A stretch of 64,000 bases of DNA. It comes from Microscilla marina ATCC 23134 (GTDB taxonomy: Bacteria; Bacteroidota; Bacteroidia; Cytophagales; Microscillaceae). Positions 8,603-17,951 of this stretch are shown here, piece by piece. The notes under the pieces were generated by a model. The model made no database searches, was not told where the DNA came from, and saw only the letters and a list, made by a program, of their open reading frames with translations. The stretch is from positions 1 through 64,000 of the forward strand of contig NZ_AAWS01000035.1 in NCBI RefSeq assembly GCF_000169175.1. The letters are read 5' to 3'. Numbering within the stretch: the first letter of the stretch is position 1; every line of letters starts with the position of its first letter. Position numbers and translations under genes: made by a program.

Positions 8603-11600
8603 TTATATTTTCAGTATCCTCAAAGTGTATACCTGTGCACTGGCACGCAAAGTAATGATGTATATACCTTGAGGCAAGGTTTGCAGATCAATGCCATAGT
8701 TACCATTGTTTTGGCGGACAATTTTTAACTGAGCAGCGATTACTTTTCCTTGAGCATCTGCTGCTTTAGCATCAAGTAGGGTATTGTCAGAAGGTAAAGT
8801 AACAAAAGCCCAGTTTGCCGTAGGGTTAGGGAACAGTCGTACCTGTGGTTGCTTGCTTTGCGCTACCAATGCTGACGCCCACTGCGAATAAGTACTGGTA
8901 CCGTCAAAATCTACTTGCTTGAGGCGGTAATAGTTTAGCCCTGTTTTGGGAGCTTGGTCTATCCATTGGTAGTGGTAAGGAGTGGTAGAGTTTCCAAGCC
9001 CCTTTACTCGCCCTATTTCCTCAAAAGTAATTCCATCGATAGAGCGCTCTATAGCAAAATAGTCATTGTCTTTCTCTTGAATAGTAGTCCACTGTAGCCC
9101 TACTTTTTGTTGGTGGGTGGTTTTGGCGGTAAACGACACCAGGCTTACGGGTAGGGGAGAGGTTGAACGTAAAGAAACCACAGTAAACTCGTCACCATTG
9201 TTTAAGCTTACATTTTCAAAAGTGAGTATTTTAGTAGAACCATCATAAGCTGCAGCTACAAATCCAGTCATTATATTTTCGTCGCTAAAACTACCATCAC
9301 TGTTACTATCTTTTAACAAAATCACGTCATCAGCATTACTTATTTGATTATTACTCATGTCAAAATCCAGCGTAACTGTTCCCACGCTACCAGCTGCTCC
9401 TACCTTCCAGGTACGTTTCAGGCGGCTAAACGCTGTCGAAGGAATATCCATTCCGTCTGCTTCGTTCATTGCCAGGTTATTGTGTCCCACCATTACAAAG
9501 TCACCATTATTGAGCGACGAAGGCTGACGAACACGTAGTACCCCCTCACCTTGTGAGTCGGCGTGGTTGCTGTCAAAACTGGTTTGACCTATACCTATTA
9601 CATCTCCGTTGTGTGTACCCGAAAAAGTATAATATTGATTAGTAATTGCAATGCTATATTTTGCCGAAAGGTAGTTTTCAATAATGCGGCGGCGTGCTTC
9701 GTTGAGTGCCTGGTCGTTGTAGTAGATTACCTCGGCAATGTGCCCAGTAAATTCATCACGACCTCCTGGTGCAGCGTTGTCGTGGTAACGAGTACCACCA
9801 TCAATCCCTCCTAAAGAGGCCGCACTATGAGAAAATAGACGGCCAACCCCTGTAGTAGAGCCAATGCTGGTTCCATTAATAAAACCTTCCATTTTATCGT
9901 TAAGGTGGTCATAAAACAAAGCTACAATGTAATTGGTATTGGCAGTAATGCCTCCTTTTACGAATTTGGCAGGTGCACCGCCCCCGTCTGCCCCCCAGGG
10001 AGTAGTCAATCCTCCATCATCATTGGCATTGTTCCAGCCGTGAAAATAAAGTTCGTTATTATCTATATAAAAACTTAATCCACGAGTGCCCCCACCTTGT
10101 TCAAAAATAGTTTGGCGATTAACAACATTCGATCCAGTACGTATCACCAAAAATATGATCTTTCGTTCGTGGTAATTAGGAGAACCCGAAGGGGCATTGA
10201 TAGATTCGTCATTGTCAAATGTCATATAGTCGTCACCATCAAACTGTAGGGCAGGCATCGAATTAATCACATTGCTTTGGAGCGTAGGTTGGTTGGCAGC
10301 GTTTGTCTGAGTTGCCGGGTTATTGTTGGGCGAGCTATCTGTAAAAGTATCGGTATACCCAACAAGTTTATCGGCTTGTAGCCAAAACACGTTAAAGCTT
10401 CGCTCTCCTACCCCCGCAGCAGCCAAATACCCAAAGGGGTCATTTTCTTCTATAATATAAATATGTTGATCTCTGGCAGCGTCTATAGTAGAATTTGCCG
10501 GGTTTTGTAACTCCATCACGATAGTTTCGTTAGGCTCTACCTCACTATCATCTACAATAAAAGCTGTAATAGCAAGCGAAGCAGTAGTTTCACCCGGCAA
10601 AAATGTGATGGTTCCGGTGGTAGCAAGCGAATAATCTAATGAAGATGTGGCGGTACTTGAAGCCATATCTATCTGGTAATCAACTGTCACTACTTTGGCC
10701 GAAGGCACCGATAAATTCACATTAATTACTGGTAGAGACACACTCTCATCATTGGTTTGAGTGCTTAGTTCAAACGATGCGATGGGCGTAGGGTCAATAT
10801 CTGTAATAGTGATGGTATGTTCTATGGGCGTTTGTAGGTTAGTTCCTACGCTGGGGTTATGCAGCTCTAAAATAAGTGTCTCATCATCTTCATCTGTACC
10901 ATCAGTGAGCAGGTTGACTGCAATATCGACAAAGGCTACTCCATCGGCAAAGTTAGCCGTACCTGCAGTAAAAGTATAGTCAATACCTTCGGTAGATGTT
11001 CCTGCCCCTCCCGAAGCCCTCAAGCGGTAGTCAACAGACGCCGCCCCTGAAGTAGAGCCAGTACGTGAAATACGCACAGACACTGTTCCGGCATCTTCAG
11101 CAAAAACCGAGGTGCTGGTAGCAAAATTAAACTTAGGAGGGGCATCGTTGTCGTAAATATTAAAGGTATGCGTGTTTTGTGCACCAATAGTTATTCCGGC
11201 AGTTACTACCGAAGGAATACTCAATAATACTGTTTCTGTGCTTTCTGAAATAGCGTCATCGTTGGTTACCAAGGTCACACTGTTTGTATGCTGCCCAGCA
11301 GCAAAAGTAATAGTACCTGAAGTAGCCAGTGTATAGTCAACCCCACCATTGGTAGCAGTACCACCTGTTACCTGATAGTTGATAGTAACAGGGGAGGCTG
11401 GTGTATAGTTCAGCTGTGCAGTGACACTATTTGAAGGAGTGTTGGTTTCAAACTTATATGATTCAGCTTCTACAAACTCTACAGTAGGAATCACCTCACC
11501 TATAGTGGCAAAAGTACCTTTAGGAATAGTGAGTCCGGTGGCCTGATACAGTGTGCCTGAGGTATTGACCAATTCGACTACTTCAGTAGACGAACTTTGG

Positions 11601-12904
11601 TAGTTGGGAATCACCCCGCCACTTTTGTCAAGCAATAGTACATATTTTGTATATCCGGCGGTCAATGCAGGCAATAGGCTTGCATCTACGGTAATGTCAG
11701 TACTACCCACGTCATTGGTATGGTCAAACCTCCAGCTTCTTTCCAATACCCTTGAGTTTACTCCGGCATTGGGTGCTCCACTGGCTGTCCAGGCTGTAAT
11801 TGCTTGGTCGTTATGCCCAACAAATAAATAGTCACCATCGGCCAGATTGGCACTATTTACTTTTATTTCAAATATATTTTGTCCCTGACTGGTGGTGTGT
11901 TCGTTGCCAGCAGTTTCGCGTCCTACGCCTATTACATTGTAGCCATAGCGCAACTGATACTCATATTTATCATCGCCTATAGGGTTGGCTATATACTTGG
12001 CTCCCAAGTAGTTTTCTACAATTGTTCGTTCAGCATCATTCAACACCCGCTCATACTGAATCATTTCAGCAATGTCGCCATTTAGGTAAGCTGGGGTGGT
12101 GTCAGCGAGGTTATTAGTCAGTACAGTTTGTCCATTTACTGCCCCCATACCTGGGGTGTCGGGGTGAGTGTATAACAGCCCCAGCCCTGAAGTAGTACCA
12201 AACTGTACCCCATTTAAATACCCAGTAATTGTTCCAGTGTAAGTAGTAGGGTCGTTTGGGTCAGGTCCCGCATTGGTAGCATCGTATACGTGGGTAATAA
12301 TATAAGGAGTATTGGCAGATACTGATGTGGAAATGTATTGGTATTGCCACCCATCATAAGGACCATCAGATGTTACTTGATTGTAAACCCCCATGATAAG
12401 GTTGCCATTCTCGATGTAAATGTTCAACCCTCGAACATTACCTCCTTGCTCATAAATCATTTGGCGGGTATTGACATTGCTTCCTGTACGAAAAACTATA
12501 TAAGTGGTTCGTTCGTCATAAGGACCATTGCCATTAATGTCGTTTGAGGTATTGAACAATAAGCGTTGATTGAGCCCGTTAAACTTAATTACCGGGCGGT
12601 TGTTGATACCTTGCCCAGCCAAAGTCCGTAGTAGAGGGCGTTGCCCGGCGTTGTTTTGGTAGGGGTTGTTGGCAATCACGCTGAGCGATTCGTCTTGCCA
12701 GGTTTGTACTAGTGTATTGTCGGTTGGGGTAGATGAACCGTTGATAATGCCATCTGCCTTAAGCCAAACCTTGTTGTCGCTATCTCCTCCTGACTCTGTG
12801 CTTACTCCACCAGGACCCTTTTGACTCCAGGCAGTAGTACAGGAAAATAGCATGACAACAAGAAATATAACTATATCTTTGTTTTTCAATATTTTGTTGT
12901 TCAT
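8603..12904 (-). CDS. exported LamG / Calx-beta protein with T9SS sorting tail
   Basis: I start at ATG 12904; the frame extends four codons to a TTG at 12916. The product is about 1433 residues with a signal peptide (hydrophobic IVIFLVVMLF, cut after TAWSQ). Two laminin-G/concanavalin-like modules (about 45-305 and 830-1100) each begin with a VWLKADG or FWLQADK segment and are each followed by a repeated module with DYLFVGHN or DFVMVGHN. Between them lie three Calx-beta domains (about 475-590, 590-710, 712-825) with the typical GTITFxxG and ESTETVLLSI / EDDETLILEL / EPNETIVMEL strands. An FN3-like stretch and a C-terminal T9SS tail (RLFPNPTANW near 1360, ending YTLRILKI) complete it. The protein should be secreted and anchored or released at the cell surface, probably for adhesion or glycan binding. 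No catalytic motif is visible. Confidence 0.85.
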   Translation of the reverse strand: MNNKILKNKDIVIFLVVMLFSCTTAWSQKGPGGVSTESGGDSDNKVWLKADGIINGSSTPTDNTLVQTWQDESLSVIANNPYQNNAGQRPLLRTLAGQGINNRPVIKFNGLNQRLLFNTSNDINGNGPYDERTTYIVFRTGSNVNTRQMIYEQGGNVRGLNIYIENGNLIMGVYNQVTSDGPYDGWQYQYISTSVSANTPYIITHVYDATNAGPDPNDPTTYTGTITGYLNGVQFGTTSGLGLLYTHPDTPGMGAVNGQTVLTNNLADTTPAYLNGDIAEMIQYERVLNDAERTIVENYLGAKYIANPIGDDKYEYQLRYGYNVIGVGRETAGNEHTTSQGQNIFEIKVNSANLADGDYLFVGHNDQAITAWTASGAPNAGVNSRVLERSWRFDHTNDVGSTDITVDASLLPALTAGYTKYVLLLDKSGGVIPNYQSSSTEVVELVNTSGTLYQATGLTIPKGTFATIGEVIPTVEFVEAESYKFETNTPSNSVTAQLNYTPASPVTINYQVTGGTATNGGVDYTLATSGTITFAAGQHTNSVTLVTNDDAISESTETVLLSIPSVVTAGITIGAQNTHTFNIYDNDAPPKFNFATSTSVFAEDAGTVSVRISRTGSTSGAASVDYRLRASGGAGTSTEGIDYTFTAGTANFADGVAFVDIAVNLLTDGTDEDDETLILELHNPSVGTNLQTPIEHTITITDIDPTPIASFELSTQTNDESVSLPVINVNLSVPSAKVVTVDYQIDMASSTATSSLDYSLATTGTITFLPGETTASLAITAFIVDDSEVEPNETIVMELQNPANSTIDAARDQHIYIIEENDPFGYLAAAGVGERSFNVFWLQADKLVGYTDTFTDSSPNNNPATQTNAANQPTLQSNVINSMPALQFDGDDYMTFDNDESINAPSGSPNYHERKIIFLVIRTGSNVVNRQTIFEQGGGTRGLSFYIDNNELYFHGWNNANDDGGLTTPWGADGGGAPAKFVKGGITANTNYIVALFYDHLNDKMEGFINGTSIGSTTGVGRLFSHSAASLGGIDGGTRYHDNAAPGGRDEFTGHIAEVIYYNDQALNEARRRIIENYLSAKYSIAITNQYYTFSGTHNGDVIGIGQTSFDSNHADSQGEGVLRVRQPSSLNNGDFVMVGHNNLAMNEADGMDIPSTAFSRLKRTWKVGAAGSVGTVTLDFDMSNNQISNADDVILLKDSNSDGSFSDENIMTGFVAAAYDGSTKILTFENVSLNNGDEFTVVSLRSTSPLPVSLVSFTAKTTHQQKVGLQWTTIQEKDNDYFAIERSIDGITFEEIGRVKGLGNSTTPYHYQWIDQAPKTGLNYYRLKQVDFDGTSTYSQWASALVAQSKQPQVRLFPNPTANWAFVTLPSDNTLLDAKAADAQGKVIAAQLKIVRQNNGNYGIDLQTLPQGIYIITLRASAQVYTLRILKI

Positions 12905-13069
12905 TACAGGCTTCAAATTGTTGTAAATGTTCTTACTTTGGGAAAACTAATCAATGTGTTACTTGCTGTTCGAAGGGTTAATTGTTTAGATTTGATCACT
13001 AAAACTTCATAAATTAAAAACAGTCATTATATTAAATATGTTCGTTTTTTTCGATTAAACTCTCATTTG

Positions 13070-13112
13070 TATAGGTAAACAACCTTGTAAAACGATAGGA
13101 GTTTTACCTATA
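13070..13112. promoter_or_regulatory. nested inverted repeats between divergent genes
   Basis: TATAGGTAAA (13070-13079) and TTTACCTATA (13103-13112) form a 10-bp inverted repeat. A second pair, GTAAAAC (13087-13093) and GTTTTAC (13101-13107), overlaps its right arm, so the two folds are mutually exclusive. The site lies between the divergent genes at 12904 (minus) and 13213 (plus) and could be an operator. No regulator is known. Confidence 0.4.
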
Positions 13113-13212
13113 AAAATAACAAAAAATGCAAAAAAATAGTATATCATACCTTTAAGATTCGCCTTTGTTTAAAGTTATAAAGCTATTTCACTATTTAAAA
13201 CAAAATATTTTT

Positions 13213-13644
13213 ATGCACCTTAAAACTTCATTTATTACGTTATTATCGTTGGTGTTGTTTACATCATTTATTAGTGTAACAGGCTTCAATAATGATATAT
13301 GGAAAATTTTATTAAAGGTAAAATACCATTTTAAAGACAATAAGTATATACCCAAATTTGAAGCCAAACATAAGGCACTTGATCGTAAAACAGTGACTAT
13401 CAGTGGGTACATGTATCCGCTGGATGAAGCCAAGGAGCATCAATACTTTATGCTATCCTATTACCCTATCAAAGTTTGTTTTTTTTGTGGAGGAGCTGGT
13501 CCTGAGTCTATTATAGAAGTAAATACCCAAAAACCGATAAAATTTACCAGTAAAAAAATCACCCTTACCGGCCAGCTACGCCTCAACCCTGATGACCCTG
13601 ATCGAATGTTTTTTATTTTGTTGAATGCCAGGCAAAACAAGTAA
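13213..13644 (+). CDS. small exported protein, DUF3299-like
   Basis: I prefer ATG 13213 to the TTG at 13165, since an N-terminal signal (HLKTSFITLLSLVLFTSFIS) starts there. About 144 residues. After residue 50 the sequence VTISGYMYPLDEAKEHQYFMLSYY is followed by KVCFFCGGAGPES, LTGQLRLNPDDPDRMFFIL. This resembles the small DUF3299-type proteins ('GY..Pl......f.L......C..C') found with ABC-type lipoprotein exporters. A CFFC pair could bind metal or form a disulfide. The neighbour on the other side is a lone ABC ATPase (convergent). The function is unknown and the family call is tentative. Confidence 0.6.
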   Translation: MHLKTSFITLLSLVLFTSFISVTGFNNDIWKILLKVKYHFKDNKYIPKFEAKHKALDRKTVTISGYMYPLDEAKEHQYFMLSYYPIKVCFFCGGAGPESIIEVNTQKPIKFTSKKITLTGQLRLNPDDPDRMFFILLNARQNK

Positions 13645-13825
13645 TTCGTGAAAACTCTGAAATAAGTATATTGAAAGTAATTATTTGACCAACTTCATTT
13701 TCACTTAGGCTAGACAGGTTTCAAGGTTGCTTCATAGTCCTGGCCTCTGTACTTAATTTGGGGGCGTTGCTATTTTGTGAAGCATCACCGACAAAACAGG
13801 AATTACAATAGACAATTATGAAACG

Positions 13826-14557
13826 TTATCCTTGCAAGTTTTTCCAGAACTCCATCTCAGCCTGAGCCCCAGTTTGTTTGTTGGCTATAAACTCCTCCAT
13901 AGAGCTAAAGGTGTGTAAGCAACCCTGCTGCATCAAAGCTACTTGGTTGCCCATTAATAAGGCTTCTTTGATGTCATGGGTGACGAATAGCCCTGTGATT
14001 TGATATTGGGCAATCATAGACTTTAATAATTGCTGCATTTGTTGGCGGGTATCAGGGTCCAGGTTGCCAAAAGGCTCATCGAGTAATAGCAATCGAGGTT
14101 TGATGATCAAGGCACGCCCAAACGATACTCTTTGTTTTTGCCCACCCGATATTTCATAAGGCATTTTATGCGCTTCATTGGCAAGCCCTAGTGCCTCTAG
14201 TAATCCCTCTGTTTTTTGTTGAATGGCTTCTTTTTGAGATTTGCCCCTGTGTTTTTGCAGTCTTAAGCCAAAAGCTACATTGTCGAACACATTCAAATGC
14301 GGAAAAAGCAGACTTTCCTGGTATAAGTATACTATTTTTCGTTGGTGTGCTGGTACTTTGTTCATTATTTGATTATCAACCAGTACCTGCCCCTGATCAG
14401 GGGTTTCTAGCCCGGCAAGTACTTTTAATAAAGTAGTTTTGCCGCTCCCTGATTTGCCTAAAATGCTTAAGATCTTATTTTGAGTAAGTTGAAAACTTAT
14501 CTTGTCTAAGATTATTTTATTTTGGTAAGACTTGCTTATATTTTTAACTTCTAACAT
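13826..14557 (-). CDS. ABC transporter ATP-binding protein
   Basis: The 243-residue protein has every ABC ATPase motif: Walker A GKSGSGKTT (about 34-42), Q-loop VYLYQES (about 77), signature SGGQKQR (about 138), Walker B RLLLLDEP (about 156) and H-loop FVTHD (about 192). The pattern, including SFGRAL and GNLDPDTR, places it near the PotA/FbpC/CysA type of importers, but it lacks their C-terminal regulatory OB domain, since it ends soon after the H-loop region. No permease or binding protein gene is adjacent, so the cargo cannot be told. The start ATG at 14557 agrees with the usual MLEVKNISKSY beginning. Confidence 0.9.
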   Translation of the reverse strand: MLEVKNISKSYQNKIILDKISFQLTQNKILSILGKSGSGKTTLLKVLAGLETPDQGQVLVDNQIMNKVPAHQRKIVYLYQESLLFPHLNVFDNVAFGLRLQKHRGKSQKEAIQQKTEGLLEALGLANEAHKMPYEISGGQKQRVSFGRALIIKPRLLLLDEPFGNLDPDTRQQMQQLLKSMIAQYQITGLFVTHDIKEALLMGNQVALMQQGCLHTFSSMEEFIANKQTGAQAEMEFWKNLQG

Positions 14558-14775
14558 CGTAATAAATTATAGTCTTATAACTTTGAGTACAGCACCAACC
14601 GCCAGTAATTATTCATTGGTAAAACCATGTGGTTGTAATTGTTTGGTATACTGGGTGCTTTGGTCTTCATCACAAAAAAGCAAAAATACTTGGATTCTTT
14701 CATTTTTGATGTCAATATTACTTATTCGTCTTTTAGTACATAATAGTGATTGCCTGAAGGTTGTGATTTGATAAT

Positions 14776-16491
14776 ATGTGGAGCATTATTTTTTTATATA
14801 AAAAACTTAAAGTATATACCCTCATTTTTGTATTAATCGGCGTTGCCGGGTTTCAGCCTGTGATGGCAATGTCTTATGCTCCTTTAGAAAAAAGCAGTTA
14901 TATAGCCTTTCCATTGTTATTGGCAGCCTATCATCTAATGTCTTTCCTGGCGAACTTGTCTCAGAGGTTGCACTTGAAGCTTGTTGGGTTTGCAGCAGCA
15001 ATTGCAGTGAGTCTTGGTCAACCCAACGAACTTATTCATTTATTTTATAACCCCAGGGCATACGCGCACGACCTGGGGTTATTTACAATGTTGGTAGTGC
15101 CCATTTTTTTGTTGTTTGGGTTACATTTTCTAAAGCCTGCAACTACCAAACGATGGCATGATTACATGTTTTGGGCATCCATAGCTACCTATATACTAGC
15201 AGCCTCCGCCCATTTTCTTGATTTTTACTCTCAGTATATTTCTATAGTATTTATTACCGGGGCTACTTTACTGATAGGGTTGCATCTGTGGAAATTTTTG
15301 TCAGGAAAAAAAACAGCGTATACACTTTTTGCCTTGGGCTTTTTAATTTGGGTCAGTATTTTTATTGTTAATATGATTGCCCAAGTGCATTACTATGAAA
15401 TACCCCTTATGCTGGTATTGATGTTTTTTTCGGGCGCATTGTTTAAGCAGCAACAGGTACAGGAGCGCTTGCTTTATAGTCAGCAAAACAGCGATTTGCA
15501 ACAACAGGTACACACGCAACAACAAACCATTCACCAGCAGCAAGAAGCTATTCACGAAAAAGACAAAATTATAAGGGTCAAAGAAAAACGCTTGCAAACC
15601 AATAAATCTATTTTGGAAAAAGCAGGCAGACGTCTTAAAGAGAAAGAAAGAGTATTGAAGCTTCAAAACCAACAAATTACCAAAAGTATAGAGTATGCCC
15701 GTAATATTCAGGATGCTATTTTGCCCACCGAACAAGCGCTTCAACAGTTTTTTAAAGACTATTTTGTGTTATTTAGACCCAAAGACATTGTCTCAGGCGA
15801 TTTTTACTGGTGTAGTCAAGTTACCCTTGAACAGCCGTCCAATACTGCCATTGCCCGCTTTGTATACCAAACCAAAAAACAATATACCTTTCTGGCGGTA
15901 GTAGACTGTACCGGACACGGAGTGCCAGGAGCTTTTATGAGTATGATTGGCAATACTTTGCTTAACGAGATTGTAAATGAAAAAGCAGTGTATGCTCCCT
16001 CACAAATCTTAGAAACTTTACATCAAACCATTCGTGCTGATTTAAAACAGGCACATTCTGGTAATAATGATGGGATGGATATATGCCTTTGTCGCTTGGA
16101 AAAGTTAGAAGGAGGAAAAACTGAGGTGTTGTTTGCAGGAGCAAAACGCGACTTGTTTTGTTTGCACCAACGTGAGCTGATAGTAGTGGCAGGTGATAGA
16201 AAGTCGATTGGAGGAACGCAAAAAGAAGAGCATCGAAGTTTTTCTCTACAAAAAGTAGTGTTAGACCAGGGAGATAGAGTATACCTGACCACTGACGGGC
16301 TTACTGATATGGCTATGGGCGCCAAAAGCCGCAAAAGCTTTGGTACAAAACGCCTCAAATCTTTTATCGACCAGTGTGTTGACAAAAGCATAGATGAGCA
16401 ATATACACTATTGAATGGGTTGGTAGAAAAATACAAGGCAGGCACCGAGCAACGCGACGATATTTTGGTACTTGCCATAGAGCTGCAATAG
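14776..16491 (+). CDS. membrane sensor SpoIIE/PP2C-type phosphatase
   Basis: The product has 571 residues. Residues 1-225 form about seven membrane helices (for example LIFVLIGVAGFQPVMAM, LLAAYHLMSFLANL, LMLVLMFFSGALF). A Gln-rich coiled coil follows (225-310; QQQ, HEKDKIIRVKEKRL). The rest is a SpoIIE-type PP2C phosphatase: SIEYARNIQDAILP, DIVSGDFYW, VVDCTGHGVPGAFMSMIGN, NDGMDICLC, LTTDGLTDMAMG and the end EQRDDILVLA. The metal-binding acidic residues are all present. Such enzymes dephosphorylate Ser/Thr on anti-sigma antagonists or SiaC-like proteins. No partner switch genes are adjacent. It ends 13 bases before a strong terminator. It is a stand-alone gene and shares the phosphatase domain with three others at 39-45 kb. 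Confidence 0.9.
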   Translation: MWSIIFLYKKLKVYTLIFVLIGVAGFQPVMAMSYAPLEKSSYIAFPLLLAAYHLMSFLANLSQRLHLKLVGFAAAIAVSLGQPNELIHLFYNPRAYAHDLGLFTMLVVPIFLLFGLHFLKPATTKRWHDYMFWASIATYILAASAHFLDFYSQYISIVFITGATLLIGLHLWKFLSGKKTAYTLFALGFLIWVSIFIVNMIAQVHYYEIPLMLVLMFFSGALFKQQQVQERLLYSQQNSDLQQQVHTQQQTIHQQQEAIHEKDKIIRVKEKRLQTNKSILEKAGRRLKEKERVLKLQNQQITKSIEYARNIQDAILPTEQALQQFFKDYFVLFRPKDIVSGDFYWCSQVTLEQPSNTAIARFVYQTKKQYTFLAVVDCTGHGVPGAFMSMIGNTLLNEIVNEKAVYAPSQILETLHQTIRADLKQAHSGNNDGMDICLCRLEKLEGGKTEVLFAGAKRDLFCLHQRELIVVAGDRKSIGGTQKEEHRSFSLQKVVLDQGDRVYLTTDGLTDMAMGAKSRKSFGTKRLKSFIDQCVDKSIDEQYTLLNGLVEKYKAGTEQRDDILVLAIELQ

Positions 16492-16503
16492 CTTTGGGGT
16501 ACA

Positions 16504-16539
16504 AAAAACCCTTACACTTTATGAAGTGTAAGGGTTTTT
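16504..16539. terminator. strong bidirectional terminator
   Basis: AAAAACCCTTACACTT (16504-16519) and AAGTGTAAGGGTTTTT (16524-16539) form a perfect 16-bp stem around the loop TATG. It separates the convergent phosphatase gene (ends 16491) and pspA (ends 16567). Confidence 0.9.
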
Positions 16540-16566
16540 GGAGTATTACAGTAGAATCCCGCTAAA

Positions 16567-17244
16567 TTAAACTCCGCCTTGGTTCAACTTGGCTCTTAGT
16601 TTTGCCAAATCGTCGTCTACAGCAGAGCTTTGTTCTAATTGTTTAAACTCATCGTTCAATGAGGCAGAACCGTCGCCAGAAAGCTCAGTGAAAGCTTCTG
16701 CTTCTGCTTCTGCTTTTAAGATTTTTTCTTCAAACTTGTCAAATTTAGAGAAAGTGCTGCTTGCATCGAAGCTACCTACTTGCTTGGCAATTTTCTTTTG
16801 AGCATCCGCAGCTTCTTGTCTTGCCAACAAAGTACTTTCTTTCATTTTAGCCTCATTCAATTTTGCCTTTAGGGTATCTACCTGACCTTTCAGCTTGCTT
16901 GTTGTTGTAGTTGCCTGGTCATACATTCCTTTGTATTGGTTGGCTTGTCCTTCAGCATCTGCTTTTTTGGCAAGTGCTTTACGTGCAAGGTCTTCGTTAC
17001 CAGCACTCAAAGCTTGCATTGCTTTTTGCTCCCAGTTTTGAGCAGCAGTTGCGTGTTGTTTATAAGAACGCTCCATTTTCTTTTCTTGTGCCATTGCCGT
17101 AGCCAGCGCAGAGGTTGCTTTAGCAATAGATTCTTGCATCTCTACTACCATCAGCTTGATCATCTTTGAAGGATCTTCTGCTTTATCGAGGGCATCGTTT
17201 ACATTGGCTTTGAAAATATCGGATATTCTACCAAAAATCCCCAT
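16567..17244 (-). CDS. pspA: PspA/IM30 family membrane-stress protein
   Basis: The 225-residue protein is almost wholly coiled-coil helix, the usual length for PspA/IM30 (ESCRT-III superfamily). It begins MGIFGRISDIFKANVNDALD with DPSKMIKLMVVEMQ, the family N-terminal amphipathic helix region, followed by long Ala/Lys/Glu/Gln helices (KMERSYKQHA, KALAKKADAEGQ, TLKAKLNEAKMKE). The C-terminus has DDDLAKLRAKL. PspA oligomerises on the inner face of the cytoplasmic membrane and protects it under stress. No pspF or pspBC is seen. The ATG at 17244 is unambiguous. It is monocistronic, and no paralogue is present in the window. Confidence 0.93.
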   Translation of the reverse strand: MGIFGRISDIFKANVNDALDKAEDPSKMIKLMVVEMQESIAKATSALATAMAQEKKMERSYKQHATAAQNWEQKAMQALSAGNEDLARKALAKKADAEGQANQYKGMYDQATTTTSKLKGQVDTLKAKLNEAKMKESTLLARQEAADAQKKIAKQVGSFDASSTFSKFDKFEEKILKAEAEAEAFTELSGDGSASLNDEFKQLEQSSAVDDDLAKLRAKLNQGGV

Positions 17245-17912
17245 ATATACGTGCGGTTTTAAGTTTATAAAATAAGTTTACAATTTGATTTCTTAGTGTA
17301 ATATTACAAAATAATATGCAACTTCGAAAATTATCATGTTGAGTTATATTTTACTACGGGCAAACCCATATGGAGGTTATTACAGATTGTAATTCCCGTA
17401 TGTTTGGACGATAACTTACACGAAATATTTTACTAAAAATAAGTGTTATGGCTTGATTAACAAGCATTTTTACCTAAAAAAATTTTTTTTACCTGTTTTT
17501 CAAACTCTTGGTGCATATTTTCCCTCAAATTTTTCACCAAAAGGCACATTTTGTTTCTATGACAAAAAAACAATGACCACCAAAGACCGATTTGTTGTTT
17601 TAAGGTATTTTTGTTTGTGGTGGGGAATCCTTGTGCAGTAGAAGTTTAACGAGTTAAATTACTGGCCTAAAAAGCACCCCATTTTATTGGGTGAGTTGGG
17701 TGTTTGAAACGCAAGGTAATGAATGTTTTTAGCTGTGTGGTAGTGTGGTATTTATACCAATATTAGCGGGGCAATATTAAGTATAAGTAGCAGCAAGTAA
17801 TTAGCCATAATCTACAAGTAAGGGTCACTCATTCATAATATGGCTGTTACACCTACTCATTAGGTATGTTTAATTCTGCCTCGGTGCTTAAAAAACAATG
17901 CCTTAACAAAGG
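17245..17912. other. gene-free region, 668 bases
   Basis: This is AT-rich sequence between pspA (upstream side) and the ROK gene's terminator. A 62-codon plus-strand frame at 17453-17641 is low complexity (Phe/Lys rich) and unsupported. A small hairpin, CACCCCATTTTATTGGGTG, lies at about 17675-17695. I see nothing else. Confidence 0.4.
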
Positions 17913-17934
17913 AAAACCGGGCTTTGGCAGCCCG
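17913..17934 (-). terminator. terminator of the ROK gene
   Basis: CGGGCT (17918-17923) and AGCCCG (17929-17934) pair around TTGGC. On the minus strand a U-run (AAAA at 17913-17916) follows the stem, 18 bases after the stop of the ROK gene. Confidence 0.75.
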
Positions 17935-17951
17935 ATGTTGTGTAGAGTGTG

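Noticed and set aside
17453-17641. 62-codon plus-strand frame in the pspA-ROK gap
   Set aside because: Low-complexity Phe/Lys translation, no signal, no neighbour and no recognisable family.
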